Origin: Diplolepis rosae
Taxonomy: Eukaryota; Arthropoda; Insecta; Hymenoptera; Diplolepididae
DNA: 64,000 nucleotides
Direction: 5' to 3'
Assembly: GCA_030998225.1 (NCBI GenBank)
Contig: JAPYXD010000581.1
Location: 248,001-312,000, forward strand
The notes under the pieces were generated by a model. It had not been told where the DNA came from. It was given only the letters and a program-made list of their open reading frames with translations, and made no database searches. The translations under genes and the position numbers were made by a program. Positions 1-10,953 of this stretch are shown here, piece after piece (the first letter of the stretch is position 1; every line of letters begins with the position of its first letter).

Positions 1-159
1 GATATAAAATTTTAGCATAATTGCGAGACTGAAAACCATGTATTGGGTCATTAAGTATGAAACTTAAAGTTTAGATTCAAACTTTTGCTTTATTGTTCTT
101 TGAATAAAATGACATTTCATTTATTTAAAGTATGCTTCTGAGGCATTGATACACTCTCG

Positions 160-623
160 TCATTTCAATGGTAATTCATTTATGCCTTTTGCATAGAAGC
201 CTGGAAAGCAAAAACCGATGAAAGCGCGGAAGGCATTTTCAACAGCTTGTTGGGAATTAATTATATTTCCTTGTGAGAAGTTATCCCAATTCCGAAACAA
301 ATAATAATCAGTTGGTAAAAGGTCCAGTGAATACAGAGGATGATCGATAGTTTTCAAATCCAATTCCAATATTTTAAATTGCGTCCTATTTGCAGTGTGT
401 GGGCGAGTATTATTATGTAGGGGAATTGGTCTGTTTCTGTTTACTAATCTCGGCTGTTTTTCTGCCAGATTCTTCATAATGTTGTCCAGTTGATTACAAT
501 TGGTCTTAGCTGTTATCGATTGACCAGGTTTTATGAAGCTATAATTAATTAAACTGTAGCTGATGCGTTGGTTTCACAACGAAACTCATATTTGAAGATT
601 GCACGAATTTCCGTCTTATCCAT
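160..623 (-). pseudogene. mariner transposase remnant, N- and C-terminal parts only
   Basis: On the minus strand an N-terminal piece (549-623, beginning MDKTEIRAIFKYEF) is followed by a C-terminal piece (160-477) with the mariner signatures LHNNTRPHTA and the decayed HPLYSLDLLPTDYYLF block that normally carries the last catalytic Asp. A full mariner transposase is about 345 residues. Here the middle, including the first catalytic Asp, is missing and the two parts are in different frames, so the copy is dead. Inverted terminal repeats were not identified. Family assignment rests on motif recognition. Confidence 0.8.
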
Positions 624-1194
624 GGTTTTACAAAATATTTTCCACGAAATGCTATTCAAAAGATAATTGTTAATTTCAAAGCGTAGTCGGAAGAATAATA
701 GTGTAGCTTCACAATGTAAAAAACGGAAACAATGCCGATGCGAAATGTTAAAGACATTGATTGTCAAAATTCATAAACAAGAAACTTCCAACTTTATACT
801 TGAGGACCCAATACTTACAGTTTGAACGTTCAAATGAACGATTAAAAAGGTTTTCAAAAATGGAATTATTCGCAATATTTTTAACCAAATTCGAACCCGT
901 ATCACTACAAACTCAAATTCATCTTAACGTCCAAACAAAAGCATCATTAAAAATTTTAAGAGTTCGAAACTGTTTGAACTCTTAAAATACAAAAAACGAA
1001 AGAATTTGGACCAAAAACACTCCCTATGATCAAAGATTATGAAAAACCAACAAAAAAGGAGGAAAGAAAAAAGAAGGCAACCTTCCAAAACCCCTTCCTT
1101 TTTTTAATTTTTTTTTGTCTTTACTACCCAAAACCATCCACATAAAAATAACACGCCGACGTTTCGGTGCTCTTCCAGCACCCTCTTCAAAGCT

Positions 1195-1560
1195 AAAAAT
1201 AGTAGATTGTGTGCCAAGGGCGGCATGGTGGCGATTGTGACGAGTGCGAAGTGTACCCACTATTCACACGAGTCACATCGCCAGCATGTCGCTCGAGGTA
1301 CACACGACGTTTTGTGTCCAAATTGGTGGAAAAAGTCGCGTTGCGTGCGAGTGCGTAGTTAGCCGCGGGCAGTCAAGTTTCGCGCGGTATGAACATTTTG
1401 CCCGTTGAAGCGGGCGGTATGAACATTATCGCCCTTTGAAGCGGGCGGTATGAACATTTCGCCCGATTTTGACGCCAAGGCACAATTGACTGCACGCCGC
1501 TCTACGCACAAGCATGCAATGAGACTTTTTCCGCCCGTTTGGATACAAAATATATTAATT
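1195..1560. repeat. GC-richer fold-back element with internal 31-bp tandem repeats
   Basis: The segment is a long imperfect inverted repeat. TTTGTGTCCAAATTGGTGG near 1313 pairs with CCGCCCGTTTGGATACAAA near 1540, and the flanking AAAAAGTCGC and ACTTTTTCC blocks also pair. The loop holds three tandem copies of a unit built around GGCGGTATGAACAT (about 1385-1460). A reverse-complement copy is at 48587-48957. It stands out by higher GC than its neighbours. No transposase is present, so it is probably a non-autonomous DNA element or satellite-like fold-back repeat. Confidence 0.75.
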
Positions 1561-1819
1561 ATTAAAACACTGACATTCCTAACTTGTCCCCACCATTTCA
1601 CCTCGAGCGTCAGCACGAAACTAAAACTTGTTTTGCGAGACCTTATTCATGCACTACCTGAGACCATAAGGGTCATTCAATAAAACTTTAATTGTTTCAC
1701 AGAATCTAAATACTTGAAGGCAATGTATTGTGAAACAGTAAATTTAATAAGCTATCATGCTATCTTAACAACCATTGTACTTTACTAAGTCCGTTTTTAA
1801 ATCTATAGAATATGTTCCT

Positions 1820-1925
1820 TCTCTTTTGATACATAACCCTTATAAAATAATCACATAAAATTAGCTTTTTCATACTGAGTACTTAAATATTATAATTGTT
1901 TAAGATTTTAAAAGTAAGTGTCACA
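1820..1925. repeat. isolated monomer of the ~145-bp satellite
   Basis: The stretch reading ACCCTTATAAAATAATCACATAAAATTAGC, then CTTTTTCATACTGAGTACTTAAATA, matches the repeating unit of the array at 2700-3465. It is a single displaced or truncated monomer, separated from the array by about 800 bases with no other recognisable content. Confidence 0.6.
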
Positions 1926-2699
1926 TATTAATGGAAAAAGATAATAAAAATGAAAAAAGAACGGATCCCAAGATTTCTTTAATCCTTCTAACTTAAACTC
2001 TCCCAGGACTACATTACGCACAACACTCAAACTAGATTTTCAAAATGTTTTCGCGTGGAAAAGCTTTTTTTAAAGAAAAGTTTTAAATCTGAGCAACAAA
2101 ATTTACTGTATTATAATTTATTGTTAAATAGCAAGACTCATAAGCGTCGTTTGGGAATGAAAAGGGTACTTGAAGAGCTATCTTTTAAGGGGAGCCTGGA
2201 ACTATTAAAAGATCAGGCACTCTCCCGTACTCGTCCACTTATGGGACTTACGAACCATACGAGTATGTGGGCAACAAATTTCCATAAGGAGTTCCCCAAA
2301 AAACCATATGAGACTTAGAGATTTTTGTAAACCAATCATACAAGAAATTAATCACCTCCAAGGGGTAGAAAAATGGAGGAGCAAGGAGATTGGAGCGTGA
2401 ATTAGTTTTTTAAAAGGACCAAATAATCTTGCAGCTTCGCATTCACTCGCTGACTTTCAATCAGCCAGTTTTTCTTTAAGAAACAAAAAATCATTCTATA
2501 TTTTATTTTAAATTTGTTTTTCGGTCGTTTATTCAGGATCAAGAGATCTTGCAAAAGGGATTATGATCTTCAAATATAGAAAGAGTAGGTACAAATTTTT
2601 GGTGTTTCTGTCTCTACCTTTCCTTCTCTCACTTCGTCAGAATGATTTCTCATCTCTTTTTTTTATATTCAGCATATAGTTTATATTCAGCTTAGTTTA

Positions 2700-3465
2700 A
2701 TACCAAACAATTGGTATTTTCAAAAAAAGGGGGGTGGGGGGAATTGGATGACTCACCCTTATACAAAAATCTCCTAAAATCAGCTTTTTCAGACCAAGCA
2801 CGTAAATAATACATTTTTTTAAAGGCCTTGTAAATGAGCTTAGCCGAATGCTAAACGATTGGCTTTTTCAAAAAGAGAGGGAAAAACTGGGTAACCTACC
2901 CTTTTACAGAAATCTCCTAAAATTGGCTTTTGCATTCCAAGCACGTAAAATTATAAATTTTGTTTTTTGGTTTTAAAAATAAACTCAGACGAATACTAAA
3001 CGATTGGCAGTTTTTAGAAAAGGCGGAAAAAATGGGATAACCTTCTCTCATACAAAAATCACATAAAATCGGATTTTTCGTACCGAGCAGTCAAATAATA
3101 AATTTTGTTTTAGATCCTGAAATAAGCTCAGCTGAATGCTGCATGCTTGGCATTTTTAAATAAAAGGGGAAAAATTGGGTAACATACCCTTATTCAAAAA
3201 TTACTTCAATTCGAATTTTTCGTACGGAGCACGTGAATAATGAATTTCTGTTAAGGTCTTAAAAATAAGCTCAGCTGAATACTAAATGATTGGCATTTTC
3301 AAAAAGAGGGGGGGGGGGGGAATTGGATAACCTACCCATATACAAAAATCACTTAATATCGACTTTTTCGTACAGAGCGGTAAAATAATAAATTTTGTTT
3401 CAGATCCTAAAAATAAACTTAGCTGAATGCTACACGGTAGGCATTTTTAAATAGAAGGGGAATCT
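2700..3465. repeat. ~145-bp satellite array, about five diverged monomers
   Basis: The motif family GATTGGCATTTTCAAAAAG recurs near 2708, 2857, 3001, 3146, 3287 and 3435, giving a period of about 140-150 bases. Each unit carries, in order, a purine run often ending in a G tract, a GGGTAACCTACCCTTATAC-like block, CACATAAAATCG, CTTTTTCGTACCGAGCA, and AATAATAAATTTTG. Monomers differ by many substitutions. No coding potential was found. Confidence 0.8.
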
Positions 3466-4135
3466 ATAACTCATCAGAACTTATGAAACTCTCAATGTGA
3501 CATTGAAAAATGTTGTCGAAATTTCAATAATCTTGCATAATATAATTTAATTCATTTTATAATCTTATTCAAACAATTATAGACATAAGAGACAATTTGT
3601 ACATTAAAAATTGATATTATTCTTCATTATAATGTATTTTGTATTTAATTTATTCTAAATTTTTGTATGATTATAATTTTCTGTACTTTTTATCACAAAG
3701 AATATAGTTAGTTTGGCTCTATTTCCAGTTTTTATATAAAAGATGCCCCATTTTAATCCATAGATCTAAATATCCCCTATTTATCTGAATTCATGACCTT
3801 GACCTTCAGATCAATTTTCGAGGTTATCTGAAGATCAATATCATTTTTAAAAATAGATTTTTAGACCGGACAAACGCTAACGGTAACATTAGGAAGTAGA
3901 TGATATGCAAAAGTGTCAATAATCTTGACCATTTTGACCTTCAGTTGCAAATTTTAAGGTAATTTTAAAGTTGATGTCAATTTTTTTCAGTAGAATCTAG
4001 TGATAAGTGTTTGGCGGCACTTCAAATATGTAGTAGAGAAACTGAAAACAATTTAAACACCTTGTACTTATTTTTAGCGTTACCGGAAAACAATGACGTG
4101 GACGTAGTAAATTCTGTTCCCTTTGGGATGCTTGA

Positions 4136-4579
4136 TTATCGTAAGTTCCCATACCTCTCACGTTTGGGGTGCTTGATTATCGCAAGTCTTTCAAAATTAT
4201 ATACAGTATCAAGCAAAGTAGCTATAGGAATGTCCGTGGAGTCTCTATGAATTCGTTCCATTAGATCTTGCTTAGTCGTGGACCGTTGAGTAAAAACAAC
4301 ATTTTTCAAATATCCCCACAAATAAAAATCTGGTGATATAAGATCTGGTGAGCAAGGAGGCCTTGCAACTGGACCACTTCATCTAATCCACCTGTTATTG
4401 TAATGGTCATTTAAAAAGGCACGCACACTAAGTGCATAATGTGGTGCAGTACCATCTTGTTGAAGCCACATTATTTGTCTAGTTGCTAAGTCAACATTTT
4501 CTAATAATCCTGGTAAGTGACATCTTAGCAATTGTAAGTAGCTGTTCACGATGCCGGCGGTGGCGAACAAGACTTTCAT
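4136..4579 (-). pseudogene. Tc1/IS630-type transposase fragment, C-terminal
   Basis: Two minus-strand stretches join to a transposase C-terminus. The first (4379-4579) contains WLQQDGTAPHYALSVRAFLND, matching the common insect pattern Q(H/Q)DGAPPHY that carries a catalytic Asp. The second (4136-4378) contains CSPDLISPDFYLWGYLKNVVF, the SPDL(T)PxDFFLWG block. A stop at the junction near 4379 separates them. The N-terminal DNA-binding half is absent here; an N-terminal piece of the same general family is at 37851-38246. No terminal repeats were identified. Confidence 0.8.
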
Positions 4580-5036
4580 TGCGAGTTCTTTGAGTTAAAG
4601 CCTTTACGCCGCATCGTAATTGTTATGACCGAGGGGTAAACCACTCTAAAATCATAATCTTTTTCAATTGAAATTCTGTAGATAGTGTTTAAATAAGCGT
4701 AGCTTTATTCTGCTTAACGCAGTGTAACTGTTGATAGAAATTTTTTTTATGTATAACATAAGCTTCTTATTCCATAAAATGAAATTATTCGCATACAAAT
4801 AAAATCATTCAAATCAACGGCAAAGGAAAGAAATCACAAGTGTAGCTATACACAACGCGCCGCAAAGAGAAATAACAACGGGATAAGCGTCGAATAATAA
4901 AAAATAGCATTCGATCCCTTACTACAGCGTCTGGATTTCTCCGAGTCTTACTCTTCATGACGAGTCGGCTAAATTCGGAATACCTCGGACCAGGTATTCA
5001 TGCTTAGAAAAGAGATCAAGGAATCAATACTGAACC

Positions 5037-5291
5037 CAGTATTCGCAGAACGTGGACGTAAACGGCAACCCGTTTGACCCGTATATTTTGTCATTTTGAA
5101 TTTGTCGTCTGCTTCGCGCCTCTTTTACACGAAGTCGAGAGAAACATAATTATCAATCTTGGCTAAAAACAGCCGACAACGTGAAATCGAAGCGAGAAAG
5201 TGGGGACACACCGACACGCCGCGTTTGGTTGTGTAAGGATCTACACGGGCCAGTGGTGGGGGCCGTTTGCGTCCACGTTCTGCGAACACTG
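5037..5291. mobile_element. short hairpin element (MITE-like)
   Basis: TTCGCAGAACGTGGACGTAA at 5041 is the inverted counterpart of GCGTCCACGTTCTGCGAA ending near 5288. The ends are thus about 30-bp inverted repeats around a 190-base interior without coding capacity. Target-site duplications are unclear, so the class is unknown. Confidence 0.6.
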
Positions 5292-5406
5292 ACTGAACCA
5301 TTCTTCTTATACCGATCCAACAGAAAGATCTGATCAGCGTCAAAATCGGGGTGGGCTGGTGCTACTCTAACAGGCTCATAAGACAGATTTCTTATCTTAA
5401 TTACTT

Positions 5407-7010
5407 ATGATACATAAGTTTGAGACGTCTCAAACCCAAACTTGTGACGAACTGTGAGACAAAATATTAGGAAGGAAATTCTTATACGTGACGGAAATTT
5501 ATCCCTAGATCAGGTAACGGAAGAAGACAATAGAAGCAATGAACAATACCTCTATGAACCAAAGGACTTTTATACCTAAGTTCGGGATGAAATTTACATG
5601 CATAGAACCCTTGGGACAGACGAAAATTTTATGACTCAGAGGTTAACGAAAATTGTTCGTGAAAAACTCTTCTCATATTTTAAACCTACATGTGCGAAGT
5701 CCGCAAAGATTGCATATATGCAAAAAAGCCGAATCGTCTCAAATTTTTGTCGGCCAGCTCGAACTCGATCCCAAAATCATAGAGTTTTTTCGCGAAACAC
5801 ATCATATAAGTGCAATGTCACATATGAGAACGCGAATTGTGGAATGCCCATAAAGTGTCTGTAATTTTAATAAAAAAGTAACAGACTTCTCATTCGACGC
5901 GAGCTTTTTTATACGATTCATTCGCTTCGTGAAGGTTTCCTCTATCAACTAGAGCTTCAAAAGTTCAAAAAATAGGTGGACGCCATAGTTTTTTTCGACC
6001 GTCTACTAAGTCAATTTATTGCTTACGATTAGGAAATTTTGTGAAAATATCGGCAAACTGTTTCATGCCTCAAATGTTTGCTACATCATTTATCCTTTTT
6101 GCAAAACACTTTAATGACTCAATCTGTTTGTTCTCTAGTGACGTTAAGTTTGAAAAGTTACTTTTTTCAAAAAGTAACTTAACTTCAAGAAGTTACTTTT
6201 ACGAAAAGTAACGTAATTCACCCAGAAATGCATATAAATAAAGTATGATGTAAAATCATACTTTCTGTTTGCAAGGAATGCACTTTTTGAAAATATTTAT
6301 GACCAATTTGTGCATTCATTTCAAATCATTGATCATAAAATATTAAATAGAACATATTCAGTATCCGCAATTTTGTACTCTATTACTTTGCCAAACCAAT
6401 ATGTTTTAATTGAATTCAATACTTCAGATTACTTTTTTATTAAAAATACTGCGACTTTACGGGTATTCCACAAGTCACGTTCTCATATGTTGCATTACAC
6501 TTATATGATGTGTTTCACGAAAAAACTATAATGTTCAATCTCATGGGTTAATTAAGGATAATATCAATTTTGAATTAAGAGTACGCCGCACGTACGGTTT
6601 ATTGTCTCTGTTGTCATGACTAACTACCTGCTTTTGGGTTCGAGTTCGAGCTGGCCGACAAAAATTTGGGACGATTCGGCTTATAGCATATACGCAATCT
6701 TTGCGGACTTCGCACATGTATGTTTAAAATATGAGAGGAGTTTTTCACGAACATTTTTCGTTAACCTGTAAGTCATAAAATTTTCGTCTGTCCCAAGGGT
6801 TCTATGCATGTAAATTTCATCCCGAACTTAGGTATAAAAGTCTTTTGGTTTATGGAGGTATTGTTTATTGCTTATATTGTCTTCTTCCGTTACCTGATAT
6901 AGGGATAAATTTCCGTCTTATATAAGAATTTTCCTTCTAATATTTCGTCTCACAATGCATCACAAGTTTGGATTTAAGACGTCTCAAACTTCTATATCAT
7001 ACAGTTTTTG
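5407..7010. mobile_element. long fold-back element with ~370-bp inverted arms
   Basis: The left arm (about 5407-5778) begins near AAGTTTGAGACGTCTCAAAC and is matched by its reverse complement at about 6640-7010. Both arms share blocks such as TTCGGGATGAAATTTACATG and CGAAGTCCGCAAAGATTGC. The central ~860 bases are AT-rich and include short palindromes built on AAGTTACTTTTT near 6155-6215. Partial diverged copies lie at 29745-29960 and 40065-40115. The short open frames inside the arms (for example 5598-5864) do not resemble known proteins. Probably a non-autonomous fold-back DNA transposon. Confidence 0.75.
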
Positions 7011-7610
7011 ACATTTCGGCTTCTCTGGTGAAACATTGACTCTTATTCAGAAGAGCGTTTAAATGACAGTTTCGTATGATTTACTCCTTTAAGAAACCTA
7101 TCGCGAATTATTGTCCTCCACAATCGCTCTTCCCTTACCTTCCCAAATTTCCATTCGGAATGTGTTTTGGGTTGGGGGGGGGGGGGGGGATCTGTATATT
7201 TTTTATTATTACTACGGTGAAATGTTACGAATACTAATAGGTCTAGACATAAGTTTAAATATTTAGATCAAGAAAATTTTGTTTCGTATACAGTACTTCA
7301 TGACAATAGTGTATAGTCATGAAGCAAAAGTATACTGCGCAAGAACCTAACGTCACGGGGAAGCTACCGAGGCGCTCTCTACGGCCACTAGATCGGGTGA
7401 CGCTGTCAGTGTGTCGGCGAAGGACGGTGAGTATTTAAGCGTCTAGTAGATAGGTCTATTTATAAAGTGTTGCTAAATAAATTGTTGAACTATAATCGTC
7501 TACTTTTAACACATGGCATAAATAAATAAAAATTTGTTCTTATCCATGTATTTTTTTCATTTTAATATTCTATTCAAAAGATATAGAAATTTCAAATACC
7601 CCGGGGTTTC

Positions 7611-7979
7611 CTACACTGAGGGACTTGGTATGGCCAGTGCGCTCGCATTGTAGCCAACGCGCCCAACCCGGACATGATAGGTTAGCTTGAGAAAAGCGCA
7701 GTAGATGCGCAACTTTGCGCGGTGGACGAGCACCGTATTGTAATAGCAGCGCCCTATCGTAGTGTCTAACGGTCGTTTACTGCCAAGCGTCTGATTCGTG
7801 TGCACACATCGGGCGCCAACGCGCGAAAAAGGCGCAGCCAGTGTGCAAACTGAGAGCGCGCCAATCAAACCTCAGTTCCGCCCCCCTACCGTCCTTTTTT
7901 AGCGTGCTAACGGACGTTAGTGAAATGTAGCCACTGCCACGGCTCGTGGCGCTAGCTGTGCCAATTCTCTCTCAGTGTA
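7611..7979. mobile_element. probable MITE with CTACACTGAG ends
   Basis: CTACACTGAGGGACTTGGTA at 7611 pairs with TCTCTCTCAGTGTAG ending at 7979, and the inner GCCAGTGCGC pairs loosely with GCGCTAGCTG. The segment is GC-richer than its surroundings. No target-site duplication was clear. The 85-codon minus-strand open frame inside is compositionally driven and resembles nothing I know. Confidence 0.5.
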
Positions 7980-8689
7980 GCTCATGCGCAATGAAATACA
8001 CCTCTGCCATTTCACACTAAGAGTTGAAGTTTACCTCAGAAACGTAAAAGTACACTTAGAAAAATGGATTGTAAACGGTAATGAAAAATATGTTACCGGG
8101 TATAATCTTGGACTATTAACTATCGGACAGCGATCTAGATTATTAAAACCATAATCTGTAGATGTTAAAAAAAAAGATAGTATCGGATAATATCTTGGAT
8201 TATAAACTGAAACATACGAGATTTAACGCGTGCAAAACAAAAGAAAGATAGAGGGGAGAGCTTTGGAACTCAGAAGAGGGAAGGTTTCAGTGGGAACACA
8301 TACACAATTATTATTATCATACCTTATTTATGTTCACATATTTAAGTACACAATGCTACACTATTTATAATCGCATACGCTTGCAATTAAATTTCAGAAT
8401 TCGCTTTTGGGTTCGAACCCTCTAACTCTACCTATATCTACATTAACTAAACGCATTCCTAACACCTAAAGCCTCTCGGCTATTCTCGCTTGCCATATTC
8501 CGAAATAAATGTCGCTTATAAGCCACTACTGAGTTGGGCAGACTTGGATTCGAGTAAACGAAGCTATTCGGATAACGTCGGAAGCACTCGGACGACATTC
8601 TGAAACGAATTATACGAAAAACCGAGAATGAATTTTTTGATTTTTGCTGCTCGTCGCAAGGTTTCTGGCAAGTTCATATTCATAATATG

Positions 8690-9765
8690 AATTTTCTCAA
8701 ATATGGTTTCTAGGTTATAATATTCATTGTTCGACTTATTAAATTTATTTTTAGAAAACTTAGTAATCATAATATCATTTTTTAGTACTCTTTATTTTTC
8801 GAATGGAGATTCATAATATTTGCTATTTAAAATACTAATTTTTCTTCTACACGTTTTAAAGACTATGTAATGACTATATTGAATTTCGATGCCATAATAT
8901 GAGTAAATGTAATAAAACCTTGGGTTTCCTCATTTTAAAACACTATTGTCCTAAACCTTCATTCAATCTTATCATTTACTCTAACGAAAAGTTTCTCAAT
9001 GTAGGTTTATGATCTTCAGATGTTACGAATTATTTTCTGAAGATTATAAGAATGTAACATCTGGAGATTATGTTTAGTAATATCTTTATATATTAGATAA
9101 AGATTATAAAACATACGCTTTAACATATTTTTTGTTACCGAATACTATCCTTACTTTTAACATCCACGTTTTATGATCCGTTTTTCTCACTGTACACTGT
9201 CTGAAAACAATGTTACGGGAATTTTCATCTCTGAATGTAATTTTCAACTTTCTAATTACTTTCACACCATTTTGGTAATATTACCTCGATTAATTAGATT
9301 TATCTGTATGTCCACTGATTAATGTGGTAATTTTCAATCATTTTTTTTTACAGTGTACTTCAAACAACCTTAATAATACGGTCGGCCCGACTGTGGACGA
9401 AAGCTGGCTCGATCGTTGTCTAAATATTAATTGGAATAAGTAAACTTATTGCAACCAACCGCCGGCCCAAATGTGGGCCGACCGTCGGATAAACTCTGGT
9501 ACGTTACTTTAAACGGCCGTAATAAAAAAGTGAGAGACTTTATGTTAGAGTAATTGATTCCCTAAAATTTCCCCTTGGTGGACAGGCCTGTATTATAATA
9601 TCGAAATTCAAAATAGTCATAACACACTTTGAAACATGTAGAAGAAGAATTAGTATTTTGAATACCAAATATTATGAATCTCCATTTGAAAAGTTAAGAG
9701 TATAATAAAATGATATTATGATTACTAATAAGGTTTCTAAAAATAAATAAGGTATTATCATAATA
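8690..9765. repeat. inverted duplication, arms 8690-8910 and 9595-9765
   Basis: The left arm contains AATATCATTTTTTAGTACTC, GGAGATTCATAATATTTG and TAATTTTTCTTCTACACG. The right arm holds their reverse complements in the same inverted order (CGAAATTCAAAATAGTCAT, GTAGAAGAAGAATTAGTATT, ATGAATCTCCATTTG). A further diverged copy, in the right-arm orientation, is at 59633-59930. In the loop, CGGTCGGCCCGAC (about 9380) and GTGGGCCGACCGTCGG (about 9472) form a smaller inverted repeat, perhaps a separate short element. No protein is encoded. Confidence 0.6.
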
Positions 9766-10254
9766 ATATTTGTGTCTATATTATCAATGAAATCTCTCTT
9801 CTCTTCTTAGCACCGAACTCCTTTTTTTTACATTTGTTTTGCAGGAGTTAGAAAATGTTAATAAAGTGGATTTCAAAATCTCGTAGGTTTTGAAACAGTT
9901 AGTTGAACATATTTTCCATTTATTTAGACGTAAATATCAACTTCGCCGCTTGAAAACCACTTTATTAAATTCTTATACGTAAACCCCCTTTGCCTCATTT
10001 AAAAAAGATATTATACTAAAATATGCACGATATACACGATGATTTTATCAAAAAAGGACGAACGAACGTATTTATTAATTGAGCCAAAGACTCAAGAATA
10101 CTGCCACGTCCAGTGACGTATTTAAATGTAATTAATACGCAGGGGCTAGGATTAGTAAAAATTGATGAGGAAATCAATAAAGGGGAACCAGAAGTAGGGA
10201 GAAGTAAAGGGGCCCTTCTCTTCGAGGAAAATATGACTACGTCATGTAAAACGT

Positions 10255-10420
10255 TGACTGTCAATTTGTAAAGAAAAATATAAAATCATAAAATATATTT
10301 AAAGAATTTGAAATCTTTCTATGGAAAAAAGACGCTTTCGATTGCGCTGGGATTCGAGCCCAGGTCTTTCGATTGCTGGGCAGTAGCAGAAATTTCAAAC
10401 TCAACCAATTAACATAAAAT
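10255..10420 (-). mobile_element. tRNA-derived SINE fragment, minus strand
   Basis: Read on the minus strand, CCTGGGCTCGAATCCCAGCG (around 10345-10365) is a tRNA B-box and T-arm, preceded by GCAATCGAAAGA and followed by GCGTCTTTTTTCC and an AT-rich tail. The A-box half of the tRNA-like head is missing. A related plus-strand copy is at 11770-11910. This is not a functional tRNA gene. Confidence 0.6.
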
Positions 10421-10819
10421 ATATATAAAAATATATACAATATAAACCATAAAAAAAACTTTTTTTTCAAAGCCCTGTTTCTCACCATAACAACTAGCTT
10501 AATAGCCGAATTCATATTTTCGACCCTTTTTATGAGAAAAATTTCCTATTGAGGCTCAATTGTTTAGATTTTCGGTAACGCCATTTTCAACAGATGTAGT
10601 CTCAAAATTGGGAAATAACATATGTACTATAAAATTTGACGATATAAAATCAAATAGAGACAATAGAGTATGTAAAATACGTGTGATAATTAAAAACGTT
10701 TGTGTTGTTTTACAGTTCTGATGTCCCATAATTTATTTCCCCAGAATTATTCATAAAATGTACAAGGTTTAAGTAACGATTAATCATAAATAATATTGTG
10801 TCTAGATAACAGAAGGATA

Positions 10820-10828
10820 TATATAAAT
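10820..10828 (+). promoter_or_regulatory. TATA box of protease-like gene A
   Basis: TATATAAAT lies 68 bases upstream of the gene A start codon (10896), a normal distance for a short 5' leader. Transcription would start near 10850. Just upstream, AGATAACAGAA (10804) also occurs before the start of gene B (57561), so it may be a shared promoter element. No experimental start is available. Confidence 0.55.
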
Positions 10829-10895
10829 AGTTCCTAAGATCCCCAGCCTTATTAAAGAAGTTCTTAATACGACTGAGTGTTAATGCAAAGTAAAA

Positions 10896-10953
10896 ATGTT
10901 AAAGGTCATTGCTGCTCTTACTGTGACCTTGATAGGTATTTTTGACGCATTAG
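10896..10953 (+). CDS. gene A exon 1 (signal peptide)
   Basis: The first ATG after the TATA box opens 19 codons of hydrophobic signal peptide plus one base. The exon ends in TTAG before the donor GTGAGT, so the intron is phase 1. Exon 1 of gene B (57651) and a broken copy (50464) align to it, which supports both start and donor. Confidence 0.8.

Noticed and set aside
2055..2318. 87-codon open frame starting MEKLFLKKSF
   Set aside because: No recognisable motif, no homologue in the window, and low-complexity AT-rich surroundings. It could be a transposon scrap.
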